A stretch of 64,000 nt of DNA, from assembly GCA_028023455.1 (NCBI GenBank), contig JAQFVV010000031.1:5121237-5185236 (forward strand). The letters run 5' to 3'. Under the pieces are notes generated by a model. That model was given only the letters and a program-made list of their open reading frames with translations, was not told the origin of the DNA and searched no databases. Source of the stretch: Epiperipatus broadwayi. Taxonomy: Eukaryota; Onychophora; Udeonychophora; Euonychophora; Peripatidae. A program made the translations under genes and the position numbers. Positions 47,031 to 59,424 of this stretch are shown in pieces (position 1 is the first letter of the stretch; each line of letters opens with the position of its first letter).

Positions 47031-47356
47031 AATTGTATATATGTATTGGAAAAATATTTATCATTTACACAAACATTCATTCTGCCTTATCAGGCACTGA
47101 GAAGAAAGACCATGGTGTTTCTTGATCTTAAACTCAGAGGTAAAAAGCCAATAAACTCACCACGCTGGCTAATGCGTGTTGGTGAGCAGCCCATCCATGT
47201 TCGTATACTATATGAATAATCACATAGTAATAACAGCTGCAACGACAAGAACGTATGGAGTGGACATTAGGAATTTGCCCTGCTCGGTTCCTTTAAGGCC
47301 TCCAAGAGGAATCAAAGGGTCTCCTTTCAGTTAATAGCAAACTCCTTTCTGCAGCC
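47031..47356 (-). promoter_or_regulatory. LINE 5' leader with long-range complementarity
   Basis: Counting from the element's first base on the minus strand, nt 1-7 (GGCTGCA) can pair with nt 116-122 (TGCAGCT). Nt 11-20 (AGGAGTTTGC) can pair over 10 bp with nt 79-88 (GCAAATTCCT). Small hairpins AAAGG/CCTTT and CCTC-TTG-GAGG lie between. The nested order does not match an HDV-like double pseudoknot, so no ribozyme is called. An internal promoter is expected here for an RTE element but cannot be localised. Confidence 0.4.
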
Positions 47357-47367
47357 TTTTTCATATT

Positions 47368-49974
47368 AACATATACTATATATAATAAAACTATTATTTA
47401 AATTCAGTGTGAACATGAAAGTTTAGATTGTCTCAATTTATTTGAACAAAAGCTAAAGAAACTGCAAAAAAGATTGCAAATTCTACAAAATTAAATAATG
47501 CTAAATAATAATTTGTAGCTATATCTTAACTTTTTCCATTATCAAGTTAAGTTGATATTTATTTTAAAAAATTTTATATTAATTCATATTTTTTTAAATA
47601 ATTCAATAGTTAATAATAATATGCTGTATGGTTTAGAATTATTCTCTTTAATTCACATGTTGCTGGCCTGTCCATTATCAGTATAGTATAGGATTATGGA
47701 GTCTGTAACATTATAATTCATAAGTACTGAATTTACAGTGGTGCTTTAACAACTAGACTGCTCTGCCAAAAACACCAATCACTAAAAATTTTGTGTACTT
47801 ATCTATAAAAGTCTTTCTGATTTTTTTTATATTTTTCTCCCTCAAGGCACAGTAATATTGAGTGGTTTTCAAAAATTAGTTTATCACACTAAATTAACTT
47901 ATTAGTTTATTGTGATAAGCAGCCTTTTCAAATTTGATTATTTTCCTTTCTGTCCAATATTCATATGTTTTCTCAATTGAACTTATATTCGTTAGTATAC
48001 GCATACTACTATATTTATTTTTTTCTCTAATCATGGTTTGGATTTTCTTTTAATGGTGCAGCTAATTTTGCTACTATATGCCCATCTTTTAGATGCAGTT
48101 TACATTTTAGTGTTTAGGTTTTAATAGAGATTAGAATTTTTTTGTGTACCATGATTTGATATTACACTGATTGTATCTATTTATCATTGTTTTTCTTTTG
48201 ATGTTTTTTTTTTTTTCTATCTGTTGAAATTTTCTTAATGATAGTTGATAGATAACTATTCTTTATGAGAATTTGCTTTAAATTGGACCCTTTCTCCCAG
48301 TCAATTAGTTTCTGAACAAACTTCTTTTTCTCTGTTCCATAATGATAGCAATTATAATATTCATCAATGAGGAAAAAGTAAAAAATGGAAAATGAAAAAA
48401 TATTTACTGTCATCATTGAACAAAGGAAAAAAGTTTGTTTAAAAATCAGAGAATTGGAAAAAGAAAAGTCCAACATAAGAACAAATTCTCACAAAGGATG
48501 ATTATTGATTATTTATTATTAAGAAACATTAAGTAGGAAACATCAAAAGGAAAAAAAAAGACATCAAAAACTGACAATAATGCTAGCTACTAAATTATAT
48601 CCTTATCTATTAGAAAAATCTGATAAACTGAAGAAAATATATAATTACTATAATATTAGAACAGCTTCCCAAAACCATACACACTATCAAGAATTCTAAT
48701 CTCCATAAAATTTAAATTTGAAATGCTGAAAACAAAACAAAAAAAATCTATGAAATTCAAGTGAATGTGGAAGAATGTATATCAGTGTTAGCTTTCCCTT
48801 TAAAAAAGAACATTAAATAATAATTAGAAGAAAACCCAGAAGTATCTAAAGTAGTAGATCATGGATGTACCATGAAAATATGTTCATTTAGGAAAACACA
48901 AGAATATAGGAAAGTGACAAAAAAGTAAAAAGAAAATTTAAAGAATATGTTCACATAACAATGGCAAATACTTCCACAATTCAACAGTGTGATAATTCAT
49001 AATGTTTGGAAACTAACCAAAACCTTGCCCTTAAGTAAAATATGGAGAGAATAGGAAGTTCCTCATAAATAAGTATATAAATTTTCTACATGAATATTCA
49101 CTGTGGCGGAGTAGTCTAGTTGATTAGAACATCATAGTATAGTATTCATAATTCTAGATTACTGTTTAGACCATCTACTTGAAGAAAAAAGAAGAATACT
49201 ATTAGAAACACATACTATACTAACCTGCATACCATTATTAACACTTGAATATATTCGAAAAGATATAAAAAAAATAGTGAATAATGCAGACAATGGAAGT
49301 AGTCCACCGTATAAGGCTTATAAAATGCTGTCATCACAAACATATAAATATTAAATAATAATATGTATATTTTATTAATGATAATATTTTAATTATTTTT
49401 TATCATATTTAATTTTTAATTCTTTATTTTTAATAACTAATTTTAATAATTATTTCTTTATACAAATGTCTAAAGTAGTGGGTATTATTGAATCTTGCAT
49501 TATATATATTGGAATATATACATAATTGTGATGCATTTTAATTTAAAAATTATTTATATTAAATCATCAACAAAATTAATTAACACAAAAATAGAAAAAT
49601 GTAGTTATGAATAAGGTAATGCAATAATAAATCAATAGGGATAGAGGCCAATCTTGGGATTAATTGAATGTGTATAACATGGAAATAACAGATGATTTAT
49701 GATCACATTCATATAAAGAAGTCATTACAAACTATAAGAATTCAAATTTTCAATTTCTATTTATTCTTTATTTAAAATTTATTTATTCTTTATTTAAAAT
49801 TTTTTCAAATTACACTTTAGTGAACTTGTAGAAAAAATATCTAGGTTTAATATATATATTTTTAGACCTCTTGTAATTGATACAAAGAGAAATGTTTATT
49901 TACTTTTTTTTTTAACATAGCAAGAATCGTTTTTGGGACAAAAATTTTATTATGCAATTGATTAACCTTAAATA
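47368..49974. other. no gene seen; AT-rich with one degenerate tRNA-like patch
   Basis: A patch at 49103-49170 (GTGGCGGAGTAGTCTAGTTG, then AATTCTAGATTACTG) has an A-box-like start but a poor B box and may be an old SINE. The 99-codon minus ORF at 48177-48476 is Lys/Phe-rich low-complexity translation and not supported. Confidence 0.5.
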
Positions 49975-52080
49975 CTGTAGTGGTCAGAACTCGTATGCCT
50001 TGTTAACGTTACAGAATTTTACCACTAGGCTCGAAGAGCAGCACCACATGTGGGTTCAGGGCCTGTGATACCGTGTTCTAACCTAGTTAGTTTATTTCAC
50101 AACGAACAACTACAGGACAATGGGCATACCAAAACAATAGCAAGCCTCTTTCTAGGACCAGTGGTCAGGTAGATACAAGACGCCCTAATGAATTACATTA
50201 ACACTAAGGGTCATTGTGATTTGATGCCGTAATCGTGATCGAGATTAGATACCTTGAGTAATAATATTAAGAATAACAGACAAGCAGACATAGGTATAAA
50301 CTGAAATAATTATTTAATGACATTACACGAGGATAGCATGAGAGTAAATAAACTCTATATAGCTTTATATTAGCCTCCATTTTACTTTTACACACCACTC
50401 AGGTATCATTATATAATTATATCCCATGCCTCACAGCTCAATATGGAATTTATGTGAGATTATAAGATGAGATCAAAACATGCATGTATTAGCCAACCCA
50501 GTAATAATCACATATATATATTGAGAAAAGAATTTCAAATTGGGTCCGTTACTAGAGCGCTCAATGTGCAAGGCTTGGAAATGGTTCTTAGCATAGATAT
50601 TTAGGCCACAAATATAATGATCTATGATAGGCTTATATGATGCCATGTATTTAGGAAGAACAGGCTTCACTATTGTGAAAGCATTTGGAAACTCCAGAGA
50701 TGGGAGGACAGCCAAATGTCGGACCGAACCCTTCGGAGTAATCACATGAGCGGTATCAGTGTGAGGTCTTTGCTTTCCATTTCCGACCACATGGCAATGT
50801 CAGCTACCACGGGATCATTTCTTTATGTCCCAATATCTGGGGCGAGTTTAGAAGAAGGATTCGTCTACTCTGTTTCCATGGCTTAAAAAAAATTTAGCAT
50901 CTATAGGCTCTAGCACATCTCATAAGTCAAAGTAAATCATTTAATCATTTTTACTATTTATAAATAGAGAACCCATTTGTAATCCCACACACCGACTAAC
51001 TGAATTAATATTTGCCCATATGTAATAATATTACAGATAAATTAGGTTATTATACTACAGGCTAATACAAAATTCGACATAACATGGGGTGATGGCTAAG
51101 ATGGCCAGCACGCTATACTAAAAGTTATGGGATCTCGCATAAATATTATTTACAATAAACTATAAATGCTAAAACTGACTGTTTATAAAATAAAAGGGAA
51201 TATTATGAAATAGGAATGAGCGCCAATGAGCAGCGATTCTTAACGAGTTTATTTATGATAGAATATCAGCTCAGAAATCATGTAGGCATGAAATATAATT
51301 TAAAAAAATAGTAAATAAATGGGTACCCAAGGAAATAGATAAAACAAGTATAGGATTGATTAGATTTACGTAATATATTAAACAGAATTTCATTTAAGAT
51401 TTACGAGATGAGGGTAAGATTTTAAATTTACGGAAACAATATAATAGAAATTTAAACTAAAAGTCCTAAAGAAAGTCTTTAATCTTGGGCATTGTTTATC
51501 TTTGATTATTCGAAGTGTGCACACTCAGTTTGTAGAATCCAGAGTTTATTCATTAATAGCATCAGTTCGATTATTATAATATAGCATTCACATTCTGAAT
51601 ATGTAAACAACAGTCTGGTTTCGATTTGTTTCACTTAGATTGAATGGGAAGTTCAGCATTTCCATCACCATAGGTTGGAGGATTATAGTAATGGCCTCTA
51701 CTCTTCGCACATTGTCACGTTACACTAAAATAAATATTCTTTTACCAAATAGCCCCGATCAGCACCTGAACAAGAGAAGAACGTCTTTTTTTGATACGAA
51801 ACATTAGCTTTTATTACTTTCTTTCTTATCTTTCGGATCTATCGTGCTGTGTGTCATAAAACCAAAAGGTCTCTCATTGGCACTATTATATTTCCTCAGG
51901 TAAAAAATGCATTAGTGGCACAAGTTGAGATCGCAATTTCAATCTGATCACATTTTTCTCTACCTCGATTTGGTAGATTGGAAGCATATGGTGAACTCGC
52001 AATTTCAATCCGGCCACTTTTACTTTACTTTTTTTTTTTTTTTACATTTGACCTATTTAAAGTGGTTTTAACAAAATTAC
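49975..52080. other. unassigned non-coding block, less AT-rich than surroundings
   Basis: Composition shifts at about 49975 (GTAGTGGTCAGAACTCGTAT, then GTGGGTTCAGGGCC near 50050, resembling pol III boxes spaced too far apart) and returns to background after 52020. Inside are another tRNA-like patch at 51088-51150 (GGTGATGGCTAAGATGGCCA, then GGGATCTCGC) and a short repeat TCGCAATTTCAATC at 51930 and 51988. The 105-codon minus ORF at 50473-50790 has no known motif. It may be a non-autonomous element or several old insertions. Confidence 0.35.
50473..50790 (-). CDS. unassigned 105-codon ORF
   Basis: The ORF reads MVGNGKQRPHTDTAHVITPK through LPSLEFPNAFTIVKPVLPKY to a stop. Its composition is more balanced than neighbouring ORFs because the DNA here is less AT-rich. 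I recognise no domain, signal peptide or membrane segment. It lacks splice-site evidence and lies in a block that looks repeat-derived, so it may be chance or a fragment of an unknown element. Confidence 0.15.
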   Translation of the reverse strand: MVGNGKQRPHTDTAHVITPKGSVRHLAVLPSLEFPNAFTIVKPVLPKYMASYKPIIDHYICGLNIYAKNHFQALHIERSSNGPNLKFFSQYIYVIITGLANTCMF

Positions 52081-54739
52081 TTAATGACGAGTTTCAGGAA
52101 TACTTTTCAGTTCTATCTCTTTTCCCCCCTCCCACTATAACTTGTAATTTTTGACAGAAAACCCAAGGGAATTTCTATTTACATCTCAATTTATAACACT
52201 TTAACTTTCTTTTTAAAATTTTATTTAAGGAATAGCTTTTGGATATTAAGTTAAAATAAATCTTAACTGTAAACATATTTTATTTTATATTATTGTCATT
52301 TATTAATTTATCGATTATTTTGAATGTGATATGACTTTAAAACTCATCTCTTATACCGGAGTGTGTGCGTCTATACGATGTTTTTAATGAATGTACATAT
52401 TTTATAATAATACCTGCACACAGTCCAATATCCGAGGTTTGAACTTAGGTAAAATGGTAATAATGGGCAAGAGGTGATGAATTGATAGAACTGAGGTGAA
52501 ACTAAGATTTGGATTCAAATCTTATGTTTCAACATTCGTTTCATCTTAGTAAGAATCAGTTTTATTACATATTAATTTTGTCATTTCAAATTTAGTCCCC
52601 TGAAATATTTTATATGCCTATATATATTTTTAAATGGTTATTTAATTTTATTCATTTTTTTTTGTATATATTTTATTTTCAAATAATACCATCTCCACCC
52701 TAACCCAACCACCCATTTCTAAAACCCTTATGTTTTCAAAAGCTTGTGATTTGAATGTATTTTGGCAATCGTTTATAGGTAAATTTTAATTAGAGTTTAT
52801 GACTATTTAATTTTACATTGATTTTGTAATTAAATGCTTTATTATATTATCCCTTATTTTTCTCTTTAGTATATATATTTGAAAATGATGACTGTCATAG
52901 CTTATATTTAAAATTTCCATTAACTAAAACACATTATATGACTCCACTTTAGAATCAACAATGTATATAGGCTTGAATAATCAGTGGTCATTGAGGTAAA
53001 GTGAATTGCTGCTGTTTTGTAATATATTATGCTAAATTACAAAAAAAAAAAAATTAATAAGATCCTCAATGTACGTAAATTTAATTACTGAGTAAGCTTT
53101 AATTTAATTTAAATTTGTAGCAGTGGATAGATTAACACATAAAAAGCACAACTTATTATTAGATTTTAATTGAAGTATTTGGATTGTAAATACAATTGAA
53201 GTTGTTGGAGAAAACAAAATGAAAAGTATTCTGTGTGAAGCATGTTATTGCAAAATCAAGTCAAAATCTATTATGATTGCTTGTTCAAATCTATTAAAAT
53301 GCAGAAAAGAAGCAAATTTTTTATCAAATGAAAAGAGGTAAAACAAAATTATAGAACTCTGAAATAATGAGAATTAATTACCGAGAAGAATGCAAGTAAG
53401 AGTATCCTGAAAATACCAATGAACGAACATAGTGTGGAGAAATTATTTTAAATAAAGAATAAAAATCTGTTTCTTAAGTAGCTCTTCTCGAAATTTTGAA
53501 TTGTTGCTAATCTGACAAATTCCCATGGATTTAATGTTCATGTAGGTGTTATTACTAACTAGTAATCATGATAATGAAGAAGTAGAAATTATATGTGAAG
53601 ATTACTGACAAAAAGTACAAAAATAGTTGTGTAATGGCAGTAGGTATTGAATGTTATAATGGATGGAAAAGGAGTGATAAAGCATTAGATTAAGAATAAG
53701 AAATCATAAAGATAAAATGTTGATGAATTTTATAATGAAAATATCATGGTAATGATGAATACATAATTCTAAAATTATAAGAGAAAGGTTTACATTTGAA
53801 AAAATCTACATGCTAAAAAACAGATTTCATTTAGATTATGTATGATCTAGAATAGATTTAGGAACAGTATTAAAAGTATATAGGTACATTCTCAAACTAT
53901 TTCAGAATAGAAAAATACTTTAGTGTTAGTAGAATCAAAATTATCTTTAAAGGAATTAGAACCGAGTTGAAAAAAAAAAGAGTATCAAATAGTTTTTTTG
54001 CTCCAAAGTTCATAAGTTTGAGTGCTAGAATTGGAATCAATCTGAGGATTTCAAATTCCAGTCTGATGTTCTATGATTGCACTAAACTGCAGGATAGTGG
54101 GCCATTGATAAATTGAAAGGGGATATCAAAGAGGAAAATTGTTGAATAAGAAAACAAGCATGACTAATATTAGGCTGAAAGTTAAAGTCCATAAGAAATA
54201 GGAATTTTTCAAATAGGATTTTAAAAATGCTGCTATATGATATAGATTATGACATAAATAAAGGAGAAACCCAGCCCTGGATTAATCATTGAGATATTAA
54301 TTATTTGGTAGTGTGAATATGACAGAAATAGAGAAATTGTATGGAACATCTAGTATAAAAAGAAGTCTTAATAGGAAATAAAGATATAAAACAAATAAAA
54401 TCATAAAAGAATAACTAAAGAAAACAAATTTAGAAAATAGAATAATTACCAAGTAAAGTTAGATTATATATGATGTATAGTAAAATGTAACACTTTGATT
54501 GGGAAAAAAGGATTGCAGATATGAAGCATAATAATTTAACATAAAAAGAATTTTTAAACAAACAAAAGTTTGTTGAAAAAAAGAATATATAAATAATTTA
54601 TAAGATACAAATAACAAGTGTTAGTATTTTGATTGAAAAAGACAATTAGAACAAAATTTACGATAATTAGTCAATATTTATAATGTCATCTATGATTCAG
54701 AAGAATAGCCATTAGATTTTTTTTTTCAAGAGTTAATTA
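52081..54739. other. no gene seen; AT-rich with a tRNA-like patch
   Basis: At 52475-52540, GGTGATGAATTGATAGAACT followed by TTTGGATTCAAATC looks like a SINE head with a T-arm-like palindrome. From about 53100 to 54740 the sequence is A-rich on the + strand, which would fit decayed LINE body upstream of the fragment that follows, but no RT motif is readable. Confidence 0.4.
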
Positions 54740-54930
54740 TTTCAGTGAGGCATGAACAAAGAAAGAACATCCTGTAGAATGTGGATAGATGATTTTAAAG
54801 AATGCTGTGAATCTAATTTGCATTTGTTTATACTTGCACAAAATAGCCCAAACTTGAGCAAGTTCATGAAGAAAATATTGTACACTTACAGGAGCTGAGC
54901 TGTAATTCTAATGATGATGATGATGATAAT
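54740..54930 (+). pseudogene. 3' end of a dead LINE ending in GATGAT repeats
   Basis: The + strand reads KERTSCRMWIDDFKECCESN then LHLFILAQNSPNLSKF. This resembles the R-P-x-x-R-W-x-D-D-(I/V)-K-x-C block and the following A-x-D-R-x-x-W segment at the C-terminus of many LINE reverse transcriptases. Shortly after, the sequence ends in GATGATGATGATGAT (about 54914-54930), a LINE-type tail. Upstream body is unreadable. Confidence 0.4.
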
Positions 54931-55399
54931 GACATCTGCTGGCTTTAAATCATAATTCATTTTATAATTTAAAACATTCCACTTCTATTATTTGCAAAAT
55001 GCATACATATTGTAACACTTCCTTGTTACATTGCACATAATAATATAGTGTGTGTGCACAAAAATATATAAAACTGAAAGGAAAAGTAGAAATAAACATA
55101 AAAATCTCTGGAATAAAAATAATCATAGTAAAATGTTAAATAATTTTGGTTTAAAATAAAATTTTATGTTTAAAAAGGTCTTAATAAATATTTTCATTGA
55201 ATTCTTATTTTGAAATTAAAAACAAACATGTTAAACTGATAATTGTAAAAATTTATATTATCTATTTTGAAATCTTTTAATGAATGCTTGTATACATTTC
55301 TTTATCTATTTTTTAAAAAACATTTTTGTAAATCAGACTAATAAAATTGCAAAGTTGCTTTTAAAAGGATTTAAGAAACAGTTTTTAATTAAAAAGTTT
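54931..55399. other. no gene seen
   Basis: AT-rich spacer. Confidence 0.6.
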
Positions 55400-55790
55400 T
55401 AATTGGTGTTTTTGTCACCCCATCTGATCCAGATTTGTATAAAAAGGTTGGAAAAAAGAATGGGTGATTATTTTTGGCTAGGAGTTTGAGTTGGCTGATA
55501 GTTTTTTTGTAAGAGTTTGGCTAGTAATATTTTGAGAAATAGCTGGCCAGCAGAGTAGTCCAGATCAGGACAGAAAACTACCATAAAGATATAAGACTAC
55601 AAAGAGGGCAAGTCCAAAAGCTGTTCTATAGTCCATGATGATGGAGTTTAAATTCACGTGGAGAAACGGGTCAACTTCAACTGTCTCATAGTACAAATGT
55701 AAACAAAACAGCTTACTGGCCTGAAATCTATCAAATTCTGGACAGAAAGGGGATCGTCAACAGTTACTTGATATATATCTTCCTCAATGA
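55400..55790 (+). promoter_or_regulatory. TATA-containing island, possible solo LTR
   Basis: TATAAAAAGG (55438-55447) precedes about 350 bp of clearly less AT-rich, ORF-free sequence (for example AGCTGGCCAGCAGAGTAGTC and AAACGGGTCAACTTC). TATA box plus GC-richer leader would fit an LTR, but no paired LTR, primer-binding site or pol was seen. Confidence 0.25.
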
Positions 55791-57414
55791 TTACATTTAC
55801 CCAGAGAGAGCCTCAGCTTGTTGAATAATTCATTATATGTATGCTGTGTCAGGTATAGACAGAGAAGAACAGATAAACGTACATACAGCTGATGGTGAAT
55901 AACATTATATGTAATGAGAACTAAAATTTTAAATAAGTTCTTATAAGTAATTTTTTTAAATGACATTTTAAGAACAAGTAAATAATTTTAGGTTAAATGT
56001 CTAAAAATGATGATTTAATTCAAAGATGCTGTTATATTTGTTTTTTCAAGAGAATATGTGAAAATATTTAAAATCTACATTTTTAAATTTAGACTTTTTC
56101 TAATTATTCAATCAACAGTAATCTTATCAAGATTGACTTTATTTTTTTTAAAAAGAAAAAAACAAAAAGAGAAACTTTTAGAATAGAAAAAAATATACCT
56201 GCTGTTTTATTTTTAAAGAGGTTTATAAATATTAATCAACAGTGACCTGTTAAAGGAAACATTGTTATAGGATAGTACTTTTTGTTTTGTTTTTTAAAAA
56301 AACTAAACTATTATGATAGAATTTGATAATTGATTTATATCTATATTTTTATTGATATGCACATGTATGTGTGAATTTTATGTACATTTTCCAAATGGAA
56401 TTAATTATGTAATGAATTTTTAATAATTTTATGATTTTGACAAGTTGAAATATATGATATAAACATTAGTATGCGCCTGCAATTCAGTATGCACATACAT
56501 GTATGTTAAATATGCTATTATTAAATATGTATTATAAAAACGAATTTCAATTATAGAGTTATGACAATATTAAATAATAAATTATATCATTCATGATATG
56601 TATTTGATGTAACTCTAGTATAAGGTATTTATATCATTTAAAAGTAATAACTTAAGATTTTTATTTTATGGCAAGACAAACATGTTCAGAAATTATTTTG
56701 TCACATGACTGTGCATATATATATATCAATGAGTGTCAGGTAGACGTGTAAATTTTAATTATTTTATTTTATTAATTAAATGTCATTTGAAATATATTCA
56801 TTGTATATTATAAAATGCACATCTGTGCAGATATATATCATTTTATGTAAACCTGTTGGAGCATATATGTAAATCAATGTAATAACTTGAATTTTATAAT
56901 AATCATGTAAATCACAATGTGATAGTTTTTTTTAATTATATATTACTCAAAATCAGAAGGATGAATTATTTTTTGTTATTAATAAACTTATATTCAGTTG
57001 TTAAAATTATTCCATTGACTTAATTCTAAAATGGTTTTTAGATCTTATATAGTTGCATCATCTCTTGATCACAATAACAGTAATAGAGCTTATGCTCTCT
57101 GAGCTAGATTTGTGCATAATGGTCTGATATATTATGGGGATGTGTTTTAGCAGCGGCATTTCAGTATGACATGATCCTGGTTTGGCACAAAGAGAAGTCT
57201 CTTTAAAGCCCATACATTACATTTTATTTTAGTTTAGTCTATCAGAATTTAAGTTTATAGTTGGCTAGTACATTAATGGTAACTAAGTGACCAAAACATT
57301 GTTGATGATCAGCATGTTTTGATATCCCAGCATTATTGTTTTTATGGTTATATATTTCTAATGGATTAACACTTGGGTTTGTGCATCCAAATTATTTTAA
57401 ATAATTGCCCCAAG
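55791..57414. other. no gene seen; AT-rich
   Basis: It holds only AT-rich sequence, with a small AGAGC-TTAT-GCTCT hairpin near 57087-57100. Confidence 0.6.
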
Positions 57415-57485
57415 CTGGAAATGGTTAAATAGTTGGCCTGGTCTACAGTAGACCCAGTTCAAATCCAGTCACAAGATTGACTGTT
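57415..57485 (+). repeat. degenerate tRNA-like SINE head
   Basis: TGGTTAAATAGTTGG (57422-57436, A-box-like) is followed by AGTTCAAATCCAGTC (57456-57470, good B box). The spacing is short for a tRNA, and there is no clear tail or duplication. Confidence 0.35.
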
Positions 57486-58239
57486 AATTTATTTCATTGT
57501 TGATCATTCATAATGATGAATGGTTATTTCTTTTGAGTATTACTTATTCTTACTTTTACTTATTGATAATGCTTGTGAATTTATAGTTCATTTTAGTTAC
57601 TCTAAGGAGTTAACTGGGCTGACCTCTGAGATTTCATAATCTCATGCTCTATAATATATAACATTACTTATATCTTTTTTGATATCATTACTTACTTTAA
57701 TATCTAACATCTTTTATTTAATTTACTTAAACATTTTAATATTTTAAATTTTATATTTTTCCATCACCCCAGGGACGACTGCCTTGAGCACCCTTATCTT
57801 CCCCATCCCATAATAATATATATATGTAGAATTGTGGTAATTATTTAAAGTGTTTAAAGAATCATATTAATATTAAATAGAGTAATTGAATATTTTCATA
57901 TAATAATATATTTAATAGTAGAATCAATAAAACCTAAATAAAAAAAATAGAGAATATTACAAAAAACTAAAAGTAGAATTTTATCTCTGATGTTCATGTG
58001 GACAAAATTACGAGGCAGGGACAGGATTCCAATAAGTTTTCATGACTACTACCTTTATTAATTAATAGGAGTTAAAATTTATTTAAATAATTTTTTTTAA
58101 TTTAATCTTTAAGTAAATTAATAATTTTTACTTATATTAATTATCTGTTTACAGCAACCTATTGGATTAGAATTTACTTATAACTTTTTTTAATTTAAGC
58201 TTTAATACATATTTTAAAAAATAATATAACATATTGTAA
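57486..58239. other. no gene seen; AT-rich
   Basis: No supported feature. Confidence 0.6.
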
Positions 58240-58620
58240 TAGGTCATCTATATGTGAGCATAGTCAAGCTGCCAAATTGCAAATGGACCAGATCCCACAT
58301 CACAAAAGAGGGAGAGCGCATCTTACTATAGTCAGACCTAGAGTCTTCAGTAAGGTGCAGGGAATGACATGATGAAGTATCTAACCAAAGATTGTATCTG
58401 ATTCATTGGGCTAGCTCTAATTTACTTGTCATATTAAAATACAATTTAGGCTGATTCATCAGTATCTCAGTCCTCTTTCAGATCCCATTATGCCTCGGAG
58501 TTCAAACCCAGGGAGAAATTTACTTTTGCCTCTTTTCAGGGATGAATTTCACTCAGGATGACAATTAGGTAACCTCTATATAGGTTCCTATTGGCTTGTA
58601 TCAATTAATCCTACTTTTGA
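58240..58620. repeat. unassigned less AT-rich repeat-like segment
   Basis: About 380 bp with balanced composition (for example AGGGAGAGCGCATCTTACTA) and a B-box-like GGAGTTCAAACCCAGG at 58497-58512, but no convincing A box. Probably an old SINE or MITE remnant. Confidence 0.3.
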
Positions 58621-59424
58621 ATCATTATGTATTTATGTCAAAAAATGTGTGTTATATACCTATGCAATCAAATAAATGGATGGATGGGCATATGAATGAT
58701 TTTTGATAAACTAGAGACCAAATGAATATTTAAATCAAAATAACAGCTTTTATTGATAAGTGAAATTTAAAATTCTTTAACAATAGTAACCAAAATATAT
58801 AACTCTATATGTTGAGCATGCAAATCTACCATATTTTATTCAAATGTATTTACTATTCCAACCCGTCCCATGGTAGAGTTATATAACTCAATGTTTACTA
58901 TTTATACAATAAATTAAATAAGATAAAACAAAAATCATTATTAAATTAGTGACGAAGCTAGCTAACTAATTTATAGTTTTACACTAACATATATACTTAT
59001 ATATATATAACAACTTTGTTCTCCAATTTCAAATGTACACACAGAATAACAAATATGACAATTGTTAATCAGCAGTAAATAAACAAATAATTCTATCCTT
59101 TAAAAAGTGTTTGTAAATTAATATGGAAAAGTATATATATAAACTCTTACCTTCCATATCACATGATGGTAATGATCTGATGTTAAAGTCACTATGAGGG
59201 AAACTAACCTAAATTTTATTTACATAATAAAAAAATAATAATAACTTTAGCTAGCTTAGCAACCCCCCCCTCCTTCTATACAATGCTACTTTAATCATAT
59301 TAGACTGTTCCTAATCGTGCCACATTAAAGATTTCCAAGTATAAAAAGAAAAATAGAATGAAGTTTTACAAATGTATATAAAAAAAATTTTTAACATGAA
59401 ATAAAAAAAAAAATCATATCTTCC
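58621..59424. other. no gene seen; AT-rich
   Basis: A C8 run is at about 59263-59270. Nothing else is supported. Confidence 0.6.

Larger units (their letters stand above)
44065..47356 (-). mobile_element. full-length RTE-like non-LTR retrotransposon, 3292 bp
   Basis: Read on the minus strand, the element has a 5' leader of about 326 bp (47356 down to 47031), one ORF (47030-44073) and practically no 3' UTR. The stop codon TGA lies inside the terminal TGATGATGATG repeat, as is common for RTE-clade elements that end in short tandem repeats. The leader can form long-range helices (see findings). An older truncated relative is at 4600-5580. Exact target duplications and an open ORF mark it as the youngest LINE in the window. 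Confidence 0.92.
44054..47367. repeat. 11-bp target-site duplication of the LINE
   Basis: TTTTTCATATT is present at 44054-44064 and again at 47357-47367, exactly bordering the LINE. This fixes both element ends and shows the copy is full length. Confidence 0.9.

Noticed and set aside
47235-47356. HDV-like ribozyme at the LINE 5' end
   Set aside because: The first helix closes after the second one, so the nested double pseudoknot order required for the HDV fold is not met.
48177-48476. 99-codon minus ORF
   Set aside because: Lys/Phe-rich translation of A/T runs; no family signal.
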